Shown piece after piece: positions 1 to 8,708 of a DNA stretch of 16,290 nt (the stretch's first letter is position 1; each line of letters begins with the position of its first letter). The stretch is from Betaproteobacteria bacterium (GTDB taxonomy: Bacteria > Pseudomonadota > Gammaproteobacteria > Burkholderiales > Burkholderiaceae): assembly GCA_009921765.1 (NCBI GenBank), contig RFXC01000082.1, forward strand, positions 1 to 16,290, in the 5' to 3' direction. The notes below the pieces were generated by a model. It searched no databases and was not told the origin of the DNA. It saw only the letters and a program-made list of their open reading frames with translations. The position numbers and the translations under genes are program-made.

Positions 1-512
1 CCCGACAGTTGCCACGGGAACTTGTCTTCGTAGCCCTGCAGGCCCACCGTGCCGAGCAGCCTGCGCGCCCGCTCGGCGAATTCTTCGCGTTTGGCGCGAA
101 ACTGCGAGCGGTAGGGCTCGACGATTTCAAGCGGCAGGAGCACGTTGTCGAGCGTGGTGCGCCAGGGCAGCAGCGTGGGCGCCTGAAATGCCATACCCAC
201 GATCTTGAGCGGGCCACTGACCGATTGACCACCGATCCGGATGTTGCCGCGACTGGGCATCTTGAGCCCGGTGGCGAGCTTCATGAAGGTGGACTTGCCG
301 CACCCGGACGGGCCCACGATGGCGATGAACTCGCCGGGACGGGTGCTGAGCGAGATATCTTCGACCGCGAATTCGCCGCGTGCAAGCAATGCGGGGTCGT
401 AGGCGAGCCAGACGCCGTCAAAGTCGACGAAGCGCTCGCTTTGAGGGATGCTGGCCGCAGCCGCCGCGATCGCGGCGCTGCGGTCTTCCTGCGCGGAGGC
501 GGCCGAAGTCAT
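1..512 (-). CDS. ABC transporter ATP-binding protein, NitT/TauT (SsuB/TauB-like) type; C-terminal part missing at window edge
   Basis: This is the cytoplasmic ATPase that should power import of the ligand bound by the neighbouring periplasmic protein. I translated the minus strand from an ATG at 512, which gives about 171 residues before the left edge. The Walker A motif GPSGCGKST is at residues 67-75, the Q-loop region is MAFQAPTLLPWRTT (107-120), and the visible part ends in WQLSG, the start of the LSGGQ signature. Walker B and the H-loop lie outside the window. The Q-loop context 'PTLLPW' is typical of the nitrate/sulfonate/taurine subfamily. The start lies only 4 nt after the stop codon of the binding-protein gene, so the two are co-transcribed and probably translationally coupled. 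The permease is presumably next, outside the window. The family call is firm. The substrate cannot be read from the ATPase. Confidence 0.93.
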   Translation of the reverse strand, partial: MTSAASAQEDRSAAIAAAAASIPQSERFVDFDGVWLAYDPALLARGEFAVEDISLSTRPGEFIAIVGPSGCGKSTFMKLATGLKMPSRGNIRIGGQSVSGPLKIVGMAFQAPTLLPWRTTLDNVLLPLEIVEPYRSQFRAKREEFAERARRLLGTVGLQGYEDKFPWQLS

Positions 513-516
513 CGGC

Positions 517-1551
517 TTATTTCCCGAGAATGTTGCGTTGCTCCTTGCTGGGCAGGAAACTGCCATTCCAGATCTGGTCGGGATCGATGCGGGTCTTGGT
601 GGCGAAGGCGTCGGCAACCTGGGAGGCCATCAGCGCAAGTCGAGCCGGGTTGACATCACCGAAGGTTTCGGCGCGTGCGTCAGGCGTGACAATGGCGGTG
701 TCGATCGCGAGGCGCAGACGACGCTTCTCAAGCGCTTCGTCGATGATCGCATCGCGCTGCTTCACGAAGGCAATCGAGCCATCCGGATCGGCGATCACGT
801 CTTTGGCTGCCTTGGTGAACGCCCGCAGGAACGCCTTGACCGCTTCGGGATTCTTCTTCATGAACTCTTCGGAAGCGATGATCGCGTTGCCGTAGAGCTT
901 CACGCCAAACTCGGGGTAGGGCAGAACCACCACGTCTGCGTCCTTCACGCCACGCGCGTTCAGGTTGAGGAGCGACGTGAAGGTGAACCCGGTAATGGCA
1001 TCGACGTCGCCGCGCGCGAGCATGGTTTCGCGAAGCGGCGGGTCCATGGCGGTCCACTGGATGGACGGCAGGTTCAGGTTGTTGGCCTTGGCGAAGATGG
1101 GGAAAGCCTTGCGGCCGGCGTCGAACACCGGTGCGCCGAGCTTCTTGCCGTTCAGGTCGGCTGGCGATTTGATGCCGGATTTCTTGAGCGCGAGTACCGC
1201 CGCGGGGGTGTTGTTGTAGACCATCATGATGGCCACGGGCTTGCTGGGCGCGGTGGGGTTGTTGCCCACGAACTCCATGAGCGCGGCCAGATCGGCAAAG
1301 CCCATTTCATAGGTGCCCGAGGCGACCCGGTTGACCGCGTTGCCCGAGCCGTTGCCGGCATCGACGGTGACGTCGAGTTTTTCCTGCTGGAAATAGCCCT
1401 TGGCGCGGCCAGCGAGGAAGAAGGCCGACGGACCCTCGAATCGCCAGTCGAGCTGGAACTTGATCTTGGTCTCCTGCGCGGCGGCTGGCAGCGCGGTGAG
1501 GGTGCTGGCGGCCAGAGCAACGGCGGCAAGGCGACTGAGTATGTGTTTCAT
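517..1551 (-). CDS. ABC transporter periplasmic substrate-binding protein, NMT1/THI5-like (SsuA/TauA superfamily)
   Basis: A 344-residue secreted solute-binding protein. Residues 1-25 form a Sec signal peptide: positive start (MKHILSR), hydrophobic core, and a likely signal peptidase I site after LPAAA before QETK. The mature protein opens with IKFQLDWRFEGPSAFFLAG and AKGYFQQEKLDV, the pattern of the NMT1/THI5-like family, whose members bind small ligands such as sulfonates, nitrate or pyrimidine precursors. An AGNGSGNAVNRVASG stretch and a GFADLAALMEF segment fit the first lobe. I start at the ATG at 1551 because the signal peptide begins there and an AAGGG ribosome-binding site lies 7 nt upstream. 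The open frame runs on to 1746, but that upstream part has no signal-peptide character. The ligand is unknown: aliphatic sulfonate, taurine, nitrate, phthalate-like and HMP are all possible. Confidence 0.92.
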   Translation of the reverse strand: MKHILSRLAAVALAASTLTALPAAAQETKIKFQLDWRFEGPSAFFLAGRAKGYFQQEKLDVTVDAGNGSGNAVNRVASGTYEMGFADLAALMEFVGNNPTAPSKPVAIMMVYNNTPAAVLALKKSGIKSPADLNGKKLGAPVFDAGRKAFPIFAKANNLNLPSIQWTAMDPPLRETMLARGDVDAITGFTFTSLLNLNARGVKDADVVVLPYPEFGVKLYGNAIIASEEFMKKNPEAVKAFLRAFTKAAKDVIADPDGSIAFVKQRDAIIDEALEKRRLRLAIDTAIVTPDARAETFGDVNPARLALMASQVADAFATKTRIDPDQIWNGSFLPSKEQRNILGK

Positions 1552-1812
1552 GAGGCGGCCCTTTTTGTGTGTGGGTTTGGGGAGAGTCAAGCCTGCTGAG
1601 CGGCGCGGACAAACGTCCATTATCAGGCAAAGTGCGGGCCAGGGCGAGGAAGCGGGGGATTGCGCAGGGTCGCCGCCGCATCCGAGGGCTGCGGAGGGCC
1701 CCGCCATTGGCACCCATGCGCACGGAGGTCTGCCCGGCTGCGCCACGACAGGGCGTGCTGCACGATCCCGGTGCGCGCCCTACAATCCGGTATCACCCAC
1801 GGGAGTCCGCTG
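1552..1812. other. Divergent intergenic region between the ABC transporter and the FAD-oxidase remnant
   Basis: No gene was recognised in these 261 bases. On the plus strand a TACAAT hexamer (1781-1786) resembles a sigma-70 -10 box. A weak CTGCAC lies 17 nt upstream (1758-1763), and a GGGAG ribosome-binding site (1801-1805) sits 7 nt before the ATG at 1813. On the minus strand GATAAT (1619-1624) is a possible -10 box for the transporter, without a clear -35. Promoter calls here are weak inference from short motifs. Confidence 0.4.
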
Positions 1813-3076
1813 ATGAACCATCCCTATGCGGTTGCGCAGTCGTTGCGCCGCCCCCTGCCCGATTCGCTTGCGGCCGCGCTGCGGGCGCGTTTTGGCGATC
1901 GCTTCAGTACTGCTCGCGCGGTCTGCGAACACCACGGGCGCGACGAGTCTCCGTTTCCGGTGACCCCACCCGATGCGGTGGTCTATGCCGAGTCCACCGA
2001 TGACGTGGCCGCGGCGGTCGCGCTCTGCCGCGCGCACAAGGTGCCGGTGATCCCGTACGGCGCGGGATCGTCGCTCGAGGGGCACCTTCTCGCGGTGCAG
2101 GGCGGGGTCAGCGTCGACGTGTCGCGAATGAATGCGGTGGTCTCGATCAATGCAGAGGACCTCACTGCCACGGTTCAGGCGGGCGTTACCCGCAAGCAGC
2201 TGAACGAGGCGATCCGAGGCGAGGGGCTGTTCTTTCCGATCGATCCCGGGGCGGATGCCTCACTGGGCGGCATGTCGGCCACGCGTGCCTCTGGCACAAA
2301 TGCGGTTCGCTACGGCACGATGCGAGAGAACGTGCTGGGGCTCACGGTCGTGAGCGCCGACGGCAAAGTGATCCGGACCGGCAGCCGCGCAAAAAAATCC
2401 TCGGCGGGCTATGACCTCACGCGGCTCTTTGTGGGATCGGAAGGCACGCTGGGGGTGATCACCGAGGTGACGGTGAAGCTTTATCCGGTGCCGGAAGCGA
2501 TGTCGGCGGCGGTGGTGAATTTCCCGAGTCTCGAGGCGGCGGTCCGCACGGTGATTCAGACCATCCAGCTGGGCGTACCCATCGCGCGAAGCGAATATCT
2601 TTGCGAGAACACGATCCGCGCGGTCAACGCGGCGAGCAAGCTCGGCCTTCGCGAGCAGCACACGCTGTTCTTCGAGTTCCACGGCTCCGAGGCGGGTGTT
2701 CGCGAGCAGGCCGAGACCGTGCAGGCGCTCGCAGCCGAGCACGGCGGCCAGGACTTCGAATGGGCCACGCGCCCCGAGGGCGAGCTTTCCCACCATGCTG
2801 CTGGGTCATGTGGGCGACGGCAATTTTCATGCGGTGGCGCTCATCAATGCCGATGATGCCAACGAGGTGGCCGAGGCCGAACGGCTCAATGACGAGATCG
2901 TGCGGCTTGCGCTTGCAATGGACGGCACCTGCACCGGCGAGCACGGCGTGGGGCTCCACAAGATCGGCTTTCTGGAAGAAGAGGCGGGCGATGATGCGCT
3001 CGATCTGATGCGGGCAATCAAGCGGGCGCTGGACCCGGACGACATCATGAATCCGGGGAAGATTTTTCGGGTGTGA
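1813..3076 (+). pseudogene. FAD-linked 2-hydroxyacid dehydrogenase (cytochrome-type D-lactate dehydrogenase / GlcD family), disrupted by internal deletion and frameshift
   Basis: The intact parent would oxidise D-lactate or a related 2-hydroxyacid with FAD and pass electrons to the respiratory chain. The N-terminal FAD-binding half is complete. It has PYGAGSSLEGH (residues 81-91), FPIDPGADASLGGM and GYDLTRLFVGSEGTLGVITE. At about 2785-2800 the frame is lost: the first frame reads WATRPEGE and then nonsense to a stop at 2856 (347 residues in all). The next frame resumes with LLGHVGDGNFHAVAL, GTCTGEHGVGLHK and the family's usual ending DIMNPGKIFRV. Between WATRPE and GHVGDGN the family normally has about 55-60 residues, including an RxxxY and TDVCVPxSRL region. 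Here only about 27 nt remain, so roughly 50 codons are deleted. The remaining span, 1264 nt, is one more than a multiple of three. The start at 1813 has GGGAG 7 nt upstream. An assembly or sequencing error is the alternative to a true pseudogene. Confidence 0.88.
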
Positions 3077-3079
3077 GGG

Positions 3080-3490
3080 TCAACTGGGGGCGGGGGCGTC
3101 TCCCCAGCCCTCGGTTTTCAGACCCGGAACGCGCGCGAATTCGCGCAGGTTCTCCGAAACCAGCGTCAGCCCGCGAGCGCGGGCCTGGCCTGCGATCAGA
3201 ACGTCAAACGGACCGATGGGCGTCCCGCGGGCCGCCAGCCATGCGCGGATTTCGCCTGAATGACGCGCGTCGGCCGCGTCAAGCTCGAGAACCTCGAACT
3301 GAAGTGCATCGACCAGGGCCAGATTGCGGTCTCGCCGAGCGCTCTTGAAGGCTCCGAAATACAGTTCATGCATGACCACGACGCTGATGCCCACATCAGC
3401 TGGCGGACGTGAGCGAAGCTTCCGGGACACCCGGCCCGCGGGGTCATTCAGAAGCGCGATGACGGCGTTGGTGTCGAGCAGATATCGCAT
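3080..3490 (-). CDS. vapC: Type II toxin VapC, PIN-domain ribonuclease
   Basis: A 136-residue PIN-domain protein, expected to be a Mg2+-dependent endoribonuclease that attacks tRNA or rRNA when released from its antitoxin. The fold's acidic residues are visible: D6 in the opening YLLDTNAVIALL, E42 in VVMHELYFGAF, and D96 in GPFDVLIAGQA. The last motif reads TLVSENLREFARVPGL, where the commoner form is VTxNxREF. Length and motif spacing are normal for VapC. The ATG at 3490 was chosen because YLLDTN is the universal N-terminus. The frame stays open upstream to 3814, but that stretch overlaps the antitoxin gene. It lies 16 nt downstream of the antitoxin gene, in one operon. It converges on the FAD-oxidase pseudogene with only 3 nt between the two stops. 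Confidence 0.93.
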   Translation of the reverse strand: MRYLLDTNAVIALLNDPAGRVSRKLRSRPPADVGISVVVMHELYFGAFKSARRDRNLALVDALQFEVLELDAADARHSGEIRAWLAARGTPIGPFDVLIAGQARARGLTLVSENLREFARVPGLKTEGWGDAPAPS

Positions 3491-3506
3491 CGCTGCGGGC
3501 CCGAGG

Positions 3507-3752
3507 CTACTCGAAGAGCTGGTCCACCTCTGGTCGGTCGGTGAGCGCGGGTTGTTCCAGTGCCGCCTGCCGGAAGTCGGCGTCCAGCGGCCCGGCGAGC
3601 GCGTCGAGCCAGGCCCAGTCGGGCGGGATGGGTTCAAGAACGATGGCCGCACCCTGGCGACGGATGCGCACCTCGGTACCCTCGATACGGAATTCCTTGG
3701 GCAGTCGCACGGCTTGCGAACGGCCTGACCAGAAGAGTTTGGCTGTTTCCAC
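3507..3752 (-). CDS. vapB: Type II antitoxin VapB, AbrB/SpoVT DNA-binding type
   Basis: An 81-residue antitoxin that should bind and inhibit the VapC encoded just downstream and repress their shared promoter. The N-terminus AKLFWSGRSQAVRLPKEFRI is the classic AbrB-type VapB swapped-hairpin DNA-binding segment. The acidic, less ordered C-terminal half (about 45-81) is the toxin-binding tail. Translation starts at a GTG at 3752: GGAG lies 6 nt upstream, and the frame begins METAKLFW, as in relatives. Upstream is an AT-rich promoter/operator. First gene of a two-gene operon, antitoxin before toxin as usual. Confidence 0.92.
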   Translation of the reverse strand: METAKLFWSGRSQAVRLPKEFRIEGTEVRIRRQGAAIVLEPIPPDWAWLDALAGPLDADFRQAALEQPALTDRPEVDQLFE

Positions 3753-3771
3753 GGGTACTCCAGATACGGGG

Positions 3772-3814
3772 AAAGATATACCAAAAAGATATATTTATTA
3801 ATGCAGGGCGTCAA
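3772..3814 (-). promoter_or_regulatory. vapBC promoter with tandem direct-repeat operator candidate
   Basis: On the plus strand AAAGATATA occurs twice (3772-3780 and 3785-3793), 13 nt from start to start. On the minus strand this reads TATATCTTT twice, overlapping the expected -10 region. TTGACG, a close match to the -35 box, lies at 3809-3814, directly after the stop codon of the upstream toxin gene. TATCTT or TATATC lies 17 or 15 nt downstream of it. AbrB-type VapB proteins bind such repeats to autoregulate. Binding here is inferred. Confidence 0.5.
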
Positions 3815-4198
3815 TCACCACAAGCGCTTGGCCGGAAATGCGGCGAGCGCAGGGTCAGCGGTGATGAGCGTGAGCCGTTCAAGCGCGGCTTGGGCGGCGA
3901 GCAGGCGGTCGAATGGGTCGCGGTGCGCCAGCCGGTAGGCGCCGGCCTGCTGTGCGTGGGCCCAGCTGACGGCCAGATGCGAGAACCCGTCGGCCGCGCA
4001 CAGTTCACCGAAGCGATCGACTGCATCGGGCAGCCCCAGTTTGCCGAGCCGTTGTTTGGTGGCCAGTTCCCACGCGCTGGCCGCGCTGACCAGAATGTCG
4101 TTGGACTCGCGGCTGATCGCCTTCCGGGCGCCGTGGCTCAGCCGCGGATCATTGGTCCACCACCAGACGAGCACATGGGTGTCGAGCAGCAGGCGCAT
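3815..4198 (-). CDS. Type II toxin VapC, PIN-domain ribonuclease of the Phd-partnered subfamily
   Basis: A 127-residue PIN-domain toxin of a different subfamily from its neighbour. It opens MRLLLDTHVLVWWWTNDPRLS, with D6 as the first metal ligand. It continues with VSAASAWELATKQRLGKL (E44), then AHRDPFDRLLAAQA (D94, D97), and ends with LTLITADPALAAF (D114). The strings SAxSxWE and HRDPFDR identify the VapC type that pairs with Phd/YefM antitoxins. All four acidic positions are present, so the enzyme looks intact. The ATG at 4198 lies 3 nt after the stop codon of the upstream antitoxin gene, a sign of translational coupling. The stop at 3815 abuts the promoter of the following vapBC operon, so read-through between the two modules is possible. 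Confidence 0.94.
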   Translation of the reverse strand: MRLLLDTHVLVWWWTNDPRLSHGARKAISRESNDILVSAASAWELATKQRLGKLGLPDAVDRFGELCAADGFSHLAVSWAHAQQAGAYRLAHRDPFDRLLAAQAALERLTLITADPALAAFPAKRLW

Positions 4199-4201
4199 GG
4201 G

Positions 4202-4435
4202 TTATTCGGGCTCCCATGCAGCGAGTTCGGCTTCGGGCAGTGGGTCGAAAAAGGCAGGCGAGACCTGACCACGCAGGCGGCCGGGTTGACGCGCGGATGG
4301 GTTGTCGGCGAGCGGAACAAGCCGCGCGCAGGGCTGACCGGACCGGGCGATGATGATTTCCTCGCCAGCCTCGACCCTTTCGAGGAGCCGGGACAAGTGG
4401 GTTTTGGCTTGGTGGACGTTCACGGTGGTGGGCAT
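4202..4435 (-). CDS. Type II antitoxin, Phd/YefM family
   Basis: A 77-residue antitoxin partner of the PIN toxin that follows. The N-terminal part TTVNVHQAKTHLSRLLERV, then AGEEIIIARSGQPCARLVPL, is the Phd/YefM DNA-binding and dimerisation domain. The acidic end (FDPLPEAELAAWEPE) is the toxin-neutralising tail. I prefer the ATG at 4435 (MPTTVNVHQAK) over the ATG at 4468. It matches the family N-terminus, has AGGA 9 nt upstream, and leaves a normal leader after the predicted promoter, whereas 4468 would sit about 5 nt from the transcription start. Confidence 0.92.
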   Translation of the reverse strand: MPTTVNVHQAKTHLSRLLERVEAGEEIIIARSGQPCARLVPLADNPSARQPGRLRGQVSPAFFDPLPEAELAAWEPE

Positions 4436-4479
4436 GGGACGGAGTCCTGGCAGAGTGCCCTGAGGCATCGAGTCCAGCC

Positions 4480-4509
4480 AGACTAGACTAGGCGCATTAG
4501 CTAAGTCAA
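4480..4509 (-). promoter_or_regulatory. Candidate promoter for the phd-vapC module, with small palindromes
   Basis: On the minus strand TTGACT (plus 4504-4509) and TAGTCT (plus 4480-4485) are spaced 18 nt apart and could form a sigma-70 promoter. The spacer carries the 8-bp perfect palindrome TTAGCTAA (4497-4504) and the near-palindrome CTAGACTAG (4483-4491), which could bind the Phd antitoxin. Motif-based only. Confidence 0.38.
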
Positions 4510-4609
4510 ACAGTGTACGGAATGGGCGCCAGGGGCGAGCCCCATGAAGAAGCTGCGCAGGCGATACGAAACCACTGTCCAGCCCCCCCGCGCGATCGCG
4601 CTCGATGCG

Positions 4610-5758
4610 CTAGCGCCGATACCGTTTTGGGACGAACGGTAGCGTGACCCGCTCCAGCAGGGGACGCTTGTCGCGCACCACCGCTCGAAGCAAAGCGTCC
4701 GCCGCCAAGGCCTCGCGTTCCACGAGCGCGAGCATGACCGCCTTGCCAAGTGTGGGCGAGATCGTGCCGCTCGTGACTTCACCCACCACGCGGTCAGAAG
4801 CATCCACCACTGCCGCGTGCGCACGAACCGGGATGCCCTCACTTGAACTGAGCCCGATCAGCTGCCGTGGCGCCCCGTGCGCGAGCTCGGCCAGCACGCG
4901 CGCCGCCCCGGGAAAGCCGCCTGCCTTCGCGCCGCCTGCGCGTCGCGCCCGCGCGATCGCAAAGGCGAGCCCGGCCTCGATCGGACTGGTCGAGGGCGAG
5001 ATGTCGTTGCCGTGTAGCGGGAGCCCCGCTTCCAGGCGCAGCGTGTCGCGAGCCCCCAGTCCCACAGGCTGGACCGCCGGGTCGGCGAGTAGACGCCGCG
5101 CCACCCCGAGCGCTGCCTCAAGCGGCACCGAGATCTCGTAGCCGTCTTCGCCGGTGTAGCCCGAGCGTGTGGCAAAACAGGCGGCGCGATCGAGCGTGAG
5201 CTCGCAGGCCTGCATGAAGACCGGCGTCGCCGCACGGGGGTCGAGTGTTGCCAGCACATGTTCCGCAGCCGGCCCCTGGAGCGCGAGCAGTGCTGCGTCG
5301 ATCTCCTCGATCAGCAGCTCCGGGCACAACCCCCGGAGCCGCGCCAGGTCTGCACGGCGGTTGGAGGCGTTGACCACCATCCTGATCTCTGGGCCCTCGA
5401 CGAGATCCCGACGAAGCACCAGCATCAGGTCGTCTTCAATCCCGCCCTGATCATTCAGCAGCAATGAATAGCGTTGCTGCCCGGTGGGCCAACCATCGCA
5501 GTCGATCGGGAGCGCACGCTCGATTGCCTGCGTGAGCGTGGCAAGCGAGCCATCACGGGCACGCAGCCGCAGCTGCCCCATGTGAGAGACATCAAACAGA
5601 CCTGCTGCGCGCCGGGTGTGGAGGTGCTCGGCCTTGAGTCCGGCCGGATACTGGATCGGCATGGCAAACCCGGCAAACGGACCCATGCGGGCGCCGAGTT
5701 CTCGGTGGAGCGCCCCGAGCGGCAGCTCAAGGGTCTGAGGGGAAGCAAAGTCCGTCAT
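4610..5758 (-). CDS. gcvT: Glycine cleavage system T protein (aminomethyltransferase)
   Basis: GcvT moves the aminomethyl carbon from lipoyl-GcvH to tetrahydrofolate, giving 5,10-methylene-THF and ammonia. The 382-residue protein has the expected landmarks: GFAMPIQYPAGLKAEHLHTRRAAGLFDVSHMGQ (about 30-62, quoted by ends: starts GFAMP, ends SHMGQ), NDQGGIEDDLM (102-112) carrying the acidic pair at 109-110 near the catalytic aspartate, VVNASNRR, and GYTGEDGYEI (200-209). GARDTLRLEAGLPLHGND follows further on, and VGEVTSGTISPTLGKAV near the end. Length is close to the usual 360-375. The ATG at 5758 was chosen for MTDFASPQTLELPLGALH. It lies 11 nt after the gcvP stop and has no clear ribosome-binding site, so coupling to gcvP is likely. 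It is the last gene of the operon, whereas many relatives have gcvT first. No convincing terminator was seen after it. Confidence 0.97.
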   Translation of the reverse strand: MTDFASPQTLELPLGALHRELGARMGPFAGFAMPIQYPAGLKAEHLHTRRAAGLFDVSHMGQLRLRARDGSLATLTQAIERALPIDCDGWPTGQQRYSLLLNDQGGIEDDLMLVLRRDLVEGPEIRMVVNASNRRADLARLRGLCPELLIEEIDAALLALQGPAAEHVLATLDPRAATPVFMQACELTLDRAACFATRSGYTGEDGYEISVPLEAALGVARRLLADPAVQPVGLGARDTLRLEAGLPLHGNDISPSTSPIEAGLAFAIARARRAGGAKAGGFPGAARVLAELAHGAPRQLIGLSSSEGIPVRAHAAVVDASDRVVGEVTSGTISPTLGKAVMLALVEREALAADALLRAVVRDKRPLLERVTLPFVPKRYRR

Positions 5759-5769
5759 CACGAAGCCGC

Positions 5770-8694
5770 TCACTGATAGTCGCCAGGCGGCGGGCAACTG
5801 CAGACCAGTTGCCGGTCGCCTGCCGCGTTGTCGATCCGCTTGACCGAGGGCCAGAACTTGGCGCCCCGGATCCACTCGAGCGGAAACGCCGCACGCTCGC
5901 GCGAATAGGAGTGGGTCCATTCACCCGCCAGTTCGGTGGCGGTGTGCGGCGCCTGCTTGAGGGGGTTGTCCAGTCGGTCAAACTCGCCCGAGGCGATTGC
6001 CTGCAACTCGCTGTGAATGGCGATCATGGCCTCGCAGAAGCGATCGAGCTCGGCCTTGGGTTCAGACTCGGTGGGTTCGATCATCAGCGTGTCCGCCACC
6101 GGAAACGAAAGCGTGGGCGCATGAAAGCCGTAGTCCATCAGACGCTTCGCAACGTCCTCTGCCGTGACGCCGTACTGCGCCTTCAGATGCCGCAGATCGA
6201 GGATGCATTCGTGTGCCACCCGGCCGTGTTCACCGGTGTAGAGCACCGGGAAACAGGGTGACAGCCGCGCGGCGATGTAATTCGCATTCAGGATCGCGAC
6301 CTCGGTGGCTGCGCGAATGCCGCCTGCGCCCATCATCCGGATGTACATCCAGGAGATGGTGGTGATGAGCGCGCTCCCAAATGGTGCTGCCGACACCGAG
6401 CCGGCAGAATTGTCTGCGCTGACCGACCGGGCGCCCGCGGTGAACGGGTCTTCGGGCAGGTGCGGAGCAAGATGCGCCGCCACCGCGATCGGACCCATGC
6501 CCGGCCCGCCGCCGCCATGCGGGATGCAGAAGGTCTTGTGCAGATTCATGTGACAGACATCGGCGCCGATGAGCGCGGGCTGGGTGAGTCCGGCCTGCGC
6601 GTTCAGGTTGGCCCCGTCCATGTAGACCTGACCGCCCGCCTCATGGACCCAGCCACAGACGTCGCGGATTGCCGCTTCGAACACGCCGTGTGTGGAAGGA
6701 TAGGTGACCATCAGCGCGCACAGTTTCTCGCGATGTGCGTCGATCTTCGCGCGCAGGTCCGCGGCGTCGATGTTGCCCTGCGCATCGCAGGCGACCACCA
6801 CGATCTTCAGGCCCATCATCTGCGCAGTGGCGGGGTTGGTGCCGTGCGCCGATGAAGGGATCAGACAGACATCGCGCGCCTGCTCGCCCCGTGCGATCTG
6901 CCAGTTGCGGATGGCGAGAAGGCCTGCGTATTCGCCCTGCGCACCGGAATTGGGCTGAAACGAAACTGCTGCAAATCCGGTGATGGCGCAGAGCCATTGA
7001 CCCAGCTGCGCGAGCATGACCCGATAGCCCTCGGCCTGCACGGGCGGCGCAAAGGGATGAAGATTGGCGAACTCGGGCCAGCTGACGGGCGCCATTTCTG
7101 CGGCGGCGTTCAGCTTCATGGTGCACGAGCCAAGCGGAATCATGGCGTGCACGAGCGACAGGTCACGGTTCTCGAGTCGCTTGAGATAGCGGACAAACTC
7201 GGTTTCGCTGTGATGACGGCTGAACACCGGATGGGTGAGGACCGCGTCGCGACGGCGAAGCGAATCGGGTACGGTTGCGGGCTCGATTTCGATGGTGGCG
7301 GCAAGCGCATCCAGCAAAGCGGGCTGGGGCCGGTCGCCGGTGAGCACATAGGCCAGATCAGCAACATCGGCGAGCGTGACGGTTTCATCGAGCGCGATGC
7401 CCAGGAGGCCTCGCGCACCTTCCGCGGCAAGGTCGCGCAGGTTGATGGCAAGCGCCTGGGCGCGGGCAAGCGCTGCGGCGTGCGCAGTTCCAGCGTCGAA
7501 TGTGAGCGTATCGAACCAGTGATCGTAGACTGGACGAAGTCCCGCGGGGGCCACCAGCTGCGCAAGCAACCGCCCCATGGCGTTCACGCGAAGCGCAATT
7601 CGCAACAGCCCCTGAGGCCCATGCCAGACGGCATAGAAGCCCGCCATATTGGCAAGCAGGGCCTGTGCGGTGCAAACATTGCTGGTCGCCTTGTCGCGCC
7701 GGATATGTTGTTCGCGTGTCTGGAGCGCCATCCGCAACGCGGGTTTGCCAGCCGCATCGTGCGACACGCCAATGATGCGGCCGGGCATCATCCGGACGAG
7801 TGATTCGCGAACCGCCATGAATGCCGCGTGCGGTCCGCCATAACCCAGCGGCACACCGAAGCGCTGTGCCGAGCCGATTGCAATATCGGCGCCCAGCGAA
7901 CCGGGCGAGCGAACCACGAGGCTTGCAAGCGGGTCGCAACCGATGGTCACGAGCGCGCCCCGGGCATGAAGCGTATCGATGACCGGTGTCCAGTCGCAAA
8001 GCCGCCCACGTGTATCGGGCAACTGCAGATGGGCGCCGAAAAATTCGCGATCGCAGGCACCGGGCACGGAGGCGTCGGTCAGTTCAAGCTCCCAGCCCAG
8101 CCAGCGTGCGCGGGTGCGCAGCACCGCGACGACTTGCGGGTGTGTCCCGATATCAACCAGATAGCGGTTCGATGCGGCTTTCGACCCTCGCCGTGCAATT
8201 GCCATCGCTTCCGCGGCGGCGGTCGCTTCATCGAGGAGCGATGCATTGGCGATGGGCAGGCCGGTGAGGTCGATCACCATCTGCTGAAAGTTGAGCAGTG
8301 CCTCGAGCCGGCCCTGCGCAATCTCGGCCTGATAAGGGGTATAGGCGGTATACCAGCCCGGATTCTCCAGTACGTTTCGCCGGATGGGTTCAGGCGTGAG
8401 GGTGCCGTGATAGCCGGCACCAATGTAGCTCCGCCACACCTGGTTGCGCGCGGCAATGGCGCGCAGTTCGGCGAGCGCAGCGGTGTCCGATGCGGGCTCG
8501 GGCAGCGCAAGCGGGGTGCGGAGACGAATGGATTCCGGCACCGTTGCGTCGATCAGCGCGTCACGCGTGGTGAGGCCAAGCGCTTCCAGCATGGCGCGTT
8601 CGTCCTCGCCTGCCGGCCCGATATGGCGCGCATGGAAAGCGTCGTCGCCGGTGAGCGAGGCGAGGCCGCGGCCGATGGTTTCGTGAAGGCTCAT
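5770..8694 (-). CDS. gcvP: Glycine dehydrogenase (decarboxylating), P protein of the glycine cleavage system
   Basis: GcvP is a PLP enzyme that decarboxylates glycine and loads the aminomethyl group onto the lipoyl arm of GcvH. This is the long single-chain form (974 residues; E. coli about 957), with both the N-terminal and C-terminal halves on one chain. FHARHIGP is at residues 20-27. [34 protein letters not shown] follows (first and last parts shown; about 90-123). The PLP lysine is K720 in [16 protein letters not shown], with SCTMKLNA and [13 protein letters not shown] upstream. No frame break was found. The ATG at 8694 has GGAGG 7 nt upstream. The gene is 14 nt downstream of gcvH and 11 nt upstream of gcvT, one operon under the glycine riboswitch. 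Confidence 0.98.
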   Translation of the reverse strand: MSLHETIGRGLASLTGDDAFHARHIGPAGEDERAMLEALGLTTRDALIDATVPESIRLRTPLALPEPASDTAALAELRAIAARNQVWRSYIGAGYHGTLTPEPIRRNVLENPGWYTAYTPYQAEIAQGRLEALLNFQQMVIDLTGLPIANASLLDEATAAAEAMAIARRGSKAASNRYLVDIGTHPQVVAVLRTRARWLGWELELTDASVPGACDREFFGAHLQLPDTRGRLCDWTPVIDTLHARGALVTIGCDPLASLVVRSPGSLGADIAIGSAQRFGVPLGYGGPHAAFMAVRESLVRMMPGRIIGVSHDAAGKPALRMALQTREQHIRRDKATSNVCTAQALLANMAGFYAVWHGPQGLLRIALRVNAMGRLLAQLVAPAGLRPVYDHWFDTLTFDAGTAHAAALARAQALAINLRDLAAEGARGLLGIALDETVTLADVADLAYVLTGDRPQPALLDALAATIEIEPATVPDSLRRRDAVLTHPVFSRHHSETEFVRYLKRLENRDLSLVHAMIPLGSCTMKLNAAAEMAPVSWPEFANLHPFAPPVQAEGYRVMLAQLGQWLCAITGFAAVSFQPNSGAQGEYAGLLAIRNWQIARGEQARDVCLIPSSAHGTNPATAQMMGLKIVVVACDAQGNIDAADLRAKIDAHREKLCALMVTYPSTHGVFEAAIRDVCGWVHEAGGQVYMDGANLNAQAGLTQPALIGADVCHMNLHKTFCIPHGGGGPGMGPIAVAAHLAPHLPEDPFTAGARSVSADNSAGSVSAAPFGSALITTISWMYIRMMGAGGIRAATEVAILNANYIAARLSPCFPVLYTGEHGRVAHECILDLRHLKAQYGVTAEDVAKRLMDYGFHAPTLSFPVADTLMIEPTESEPKAELDRFCEAMIAIHSELQAIASGEFDRLDNPLKQAPHTATELAGEWTHSYSRERAAFPLEWIRGAKFWPSVKRIDNAAGDRQLVCSCPPPGDYQ

Positions 8695-8708
8695 TCCTTA
8701 CCCTCCGC

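Noticed and set aside
448..1599. Long plus-strand open frame opposite the ABC transporter genes
   Set aside because: It is antisense to a recognisable signal peptide, binding protein and ATPase. High-GC DNA often leaves such long empty frames.
1660..1812. N-terminal extension of the FAD-oxidase frame upstream of 1813
   Set aside because: No family similarity, no hydrophobic or signal features, and a good ribosome-binding site precedes the ATG at 1813.
3080..4435. The two PIN toxin pairs as a tandem duplication
   Set aside because: The toxins belong to different PIN subfamilies and the antitoxins have unrelated folds (AbrB versus Phd), so they were not made by copying one another.
4501..4609. 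Possible terminator after gcvT: 12-bp palindrome GCGCGATCGCGC (4590-4601) and GGGGCGAGCCCC (4528-4539 region)
   Set aside because: Neither has a T run on the minus strand. They look like ordinary GC-rich symmetry.
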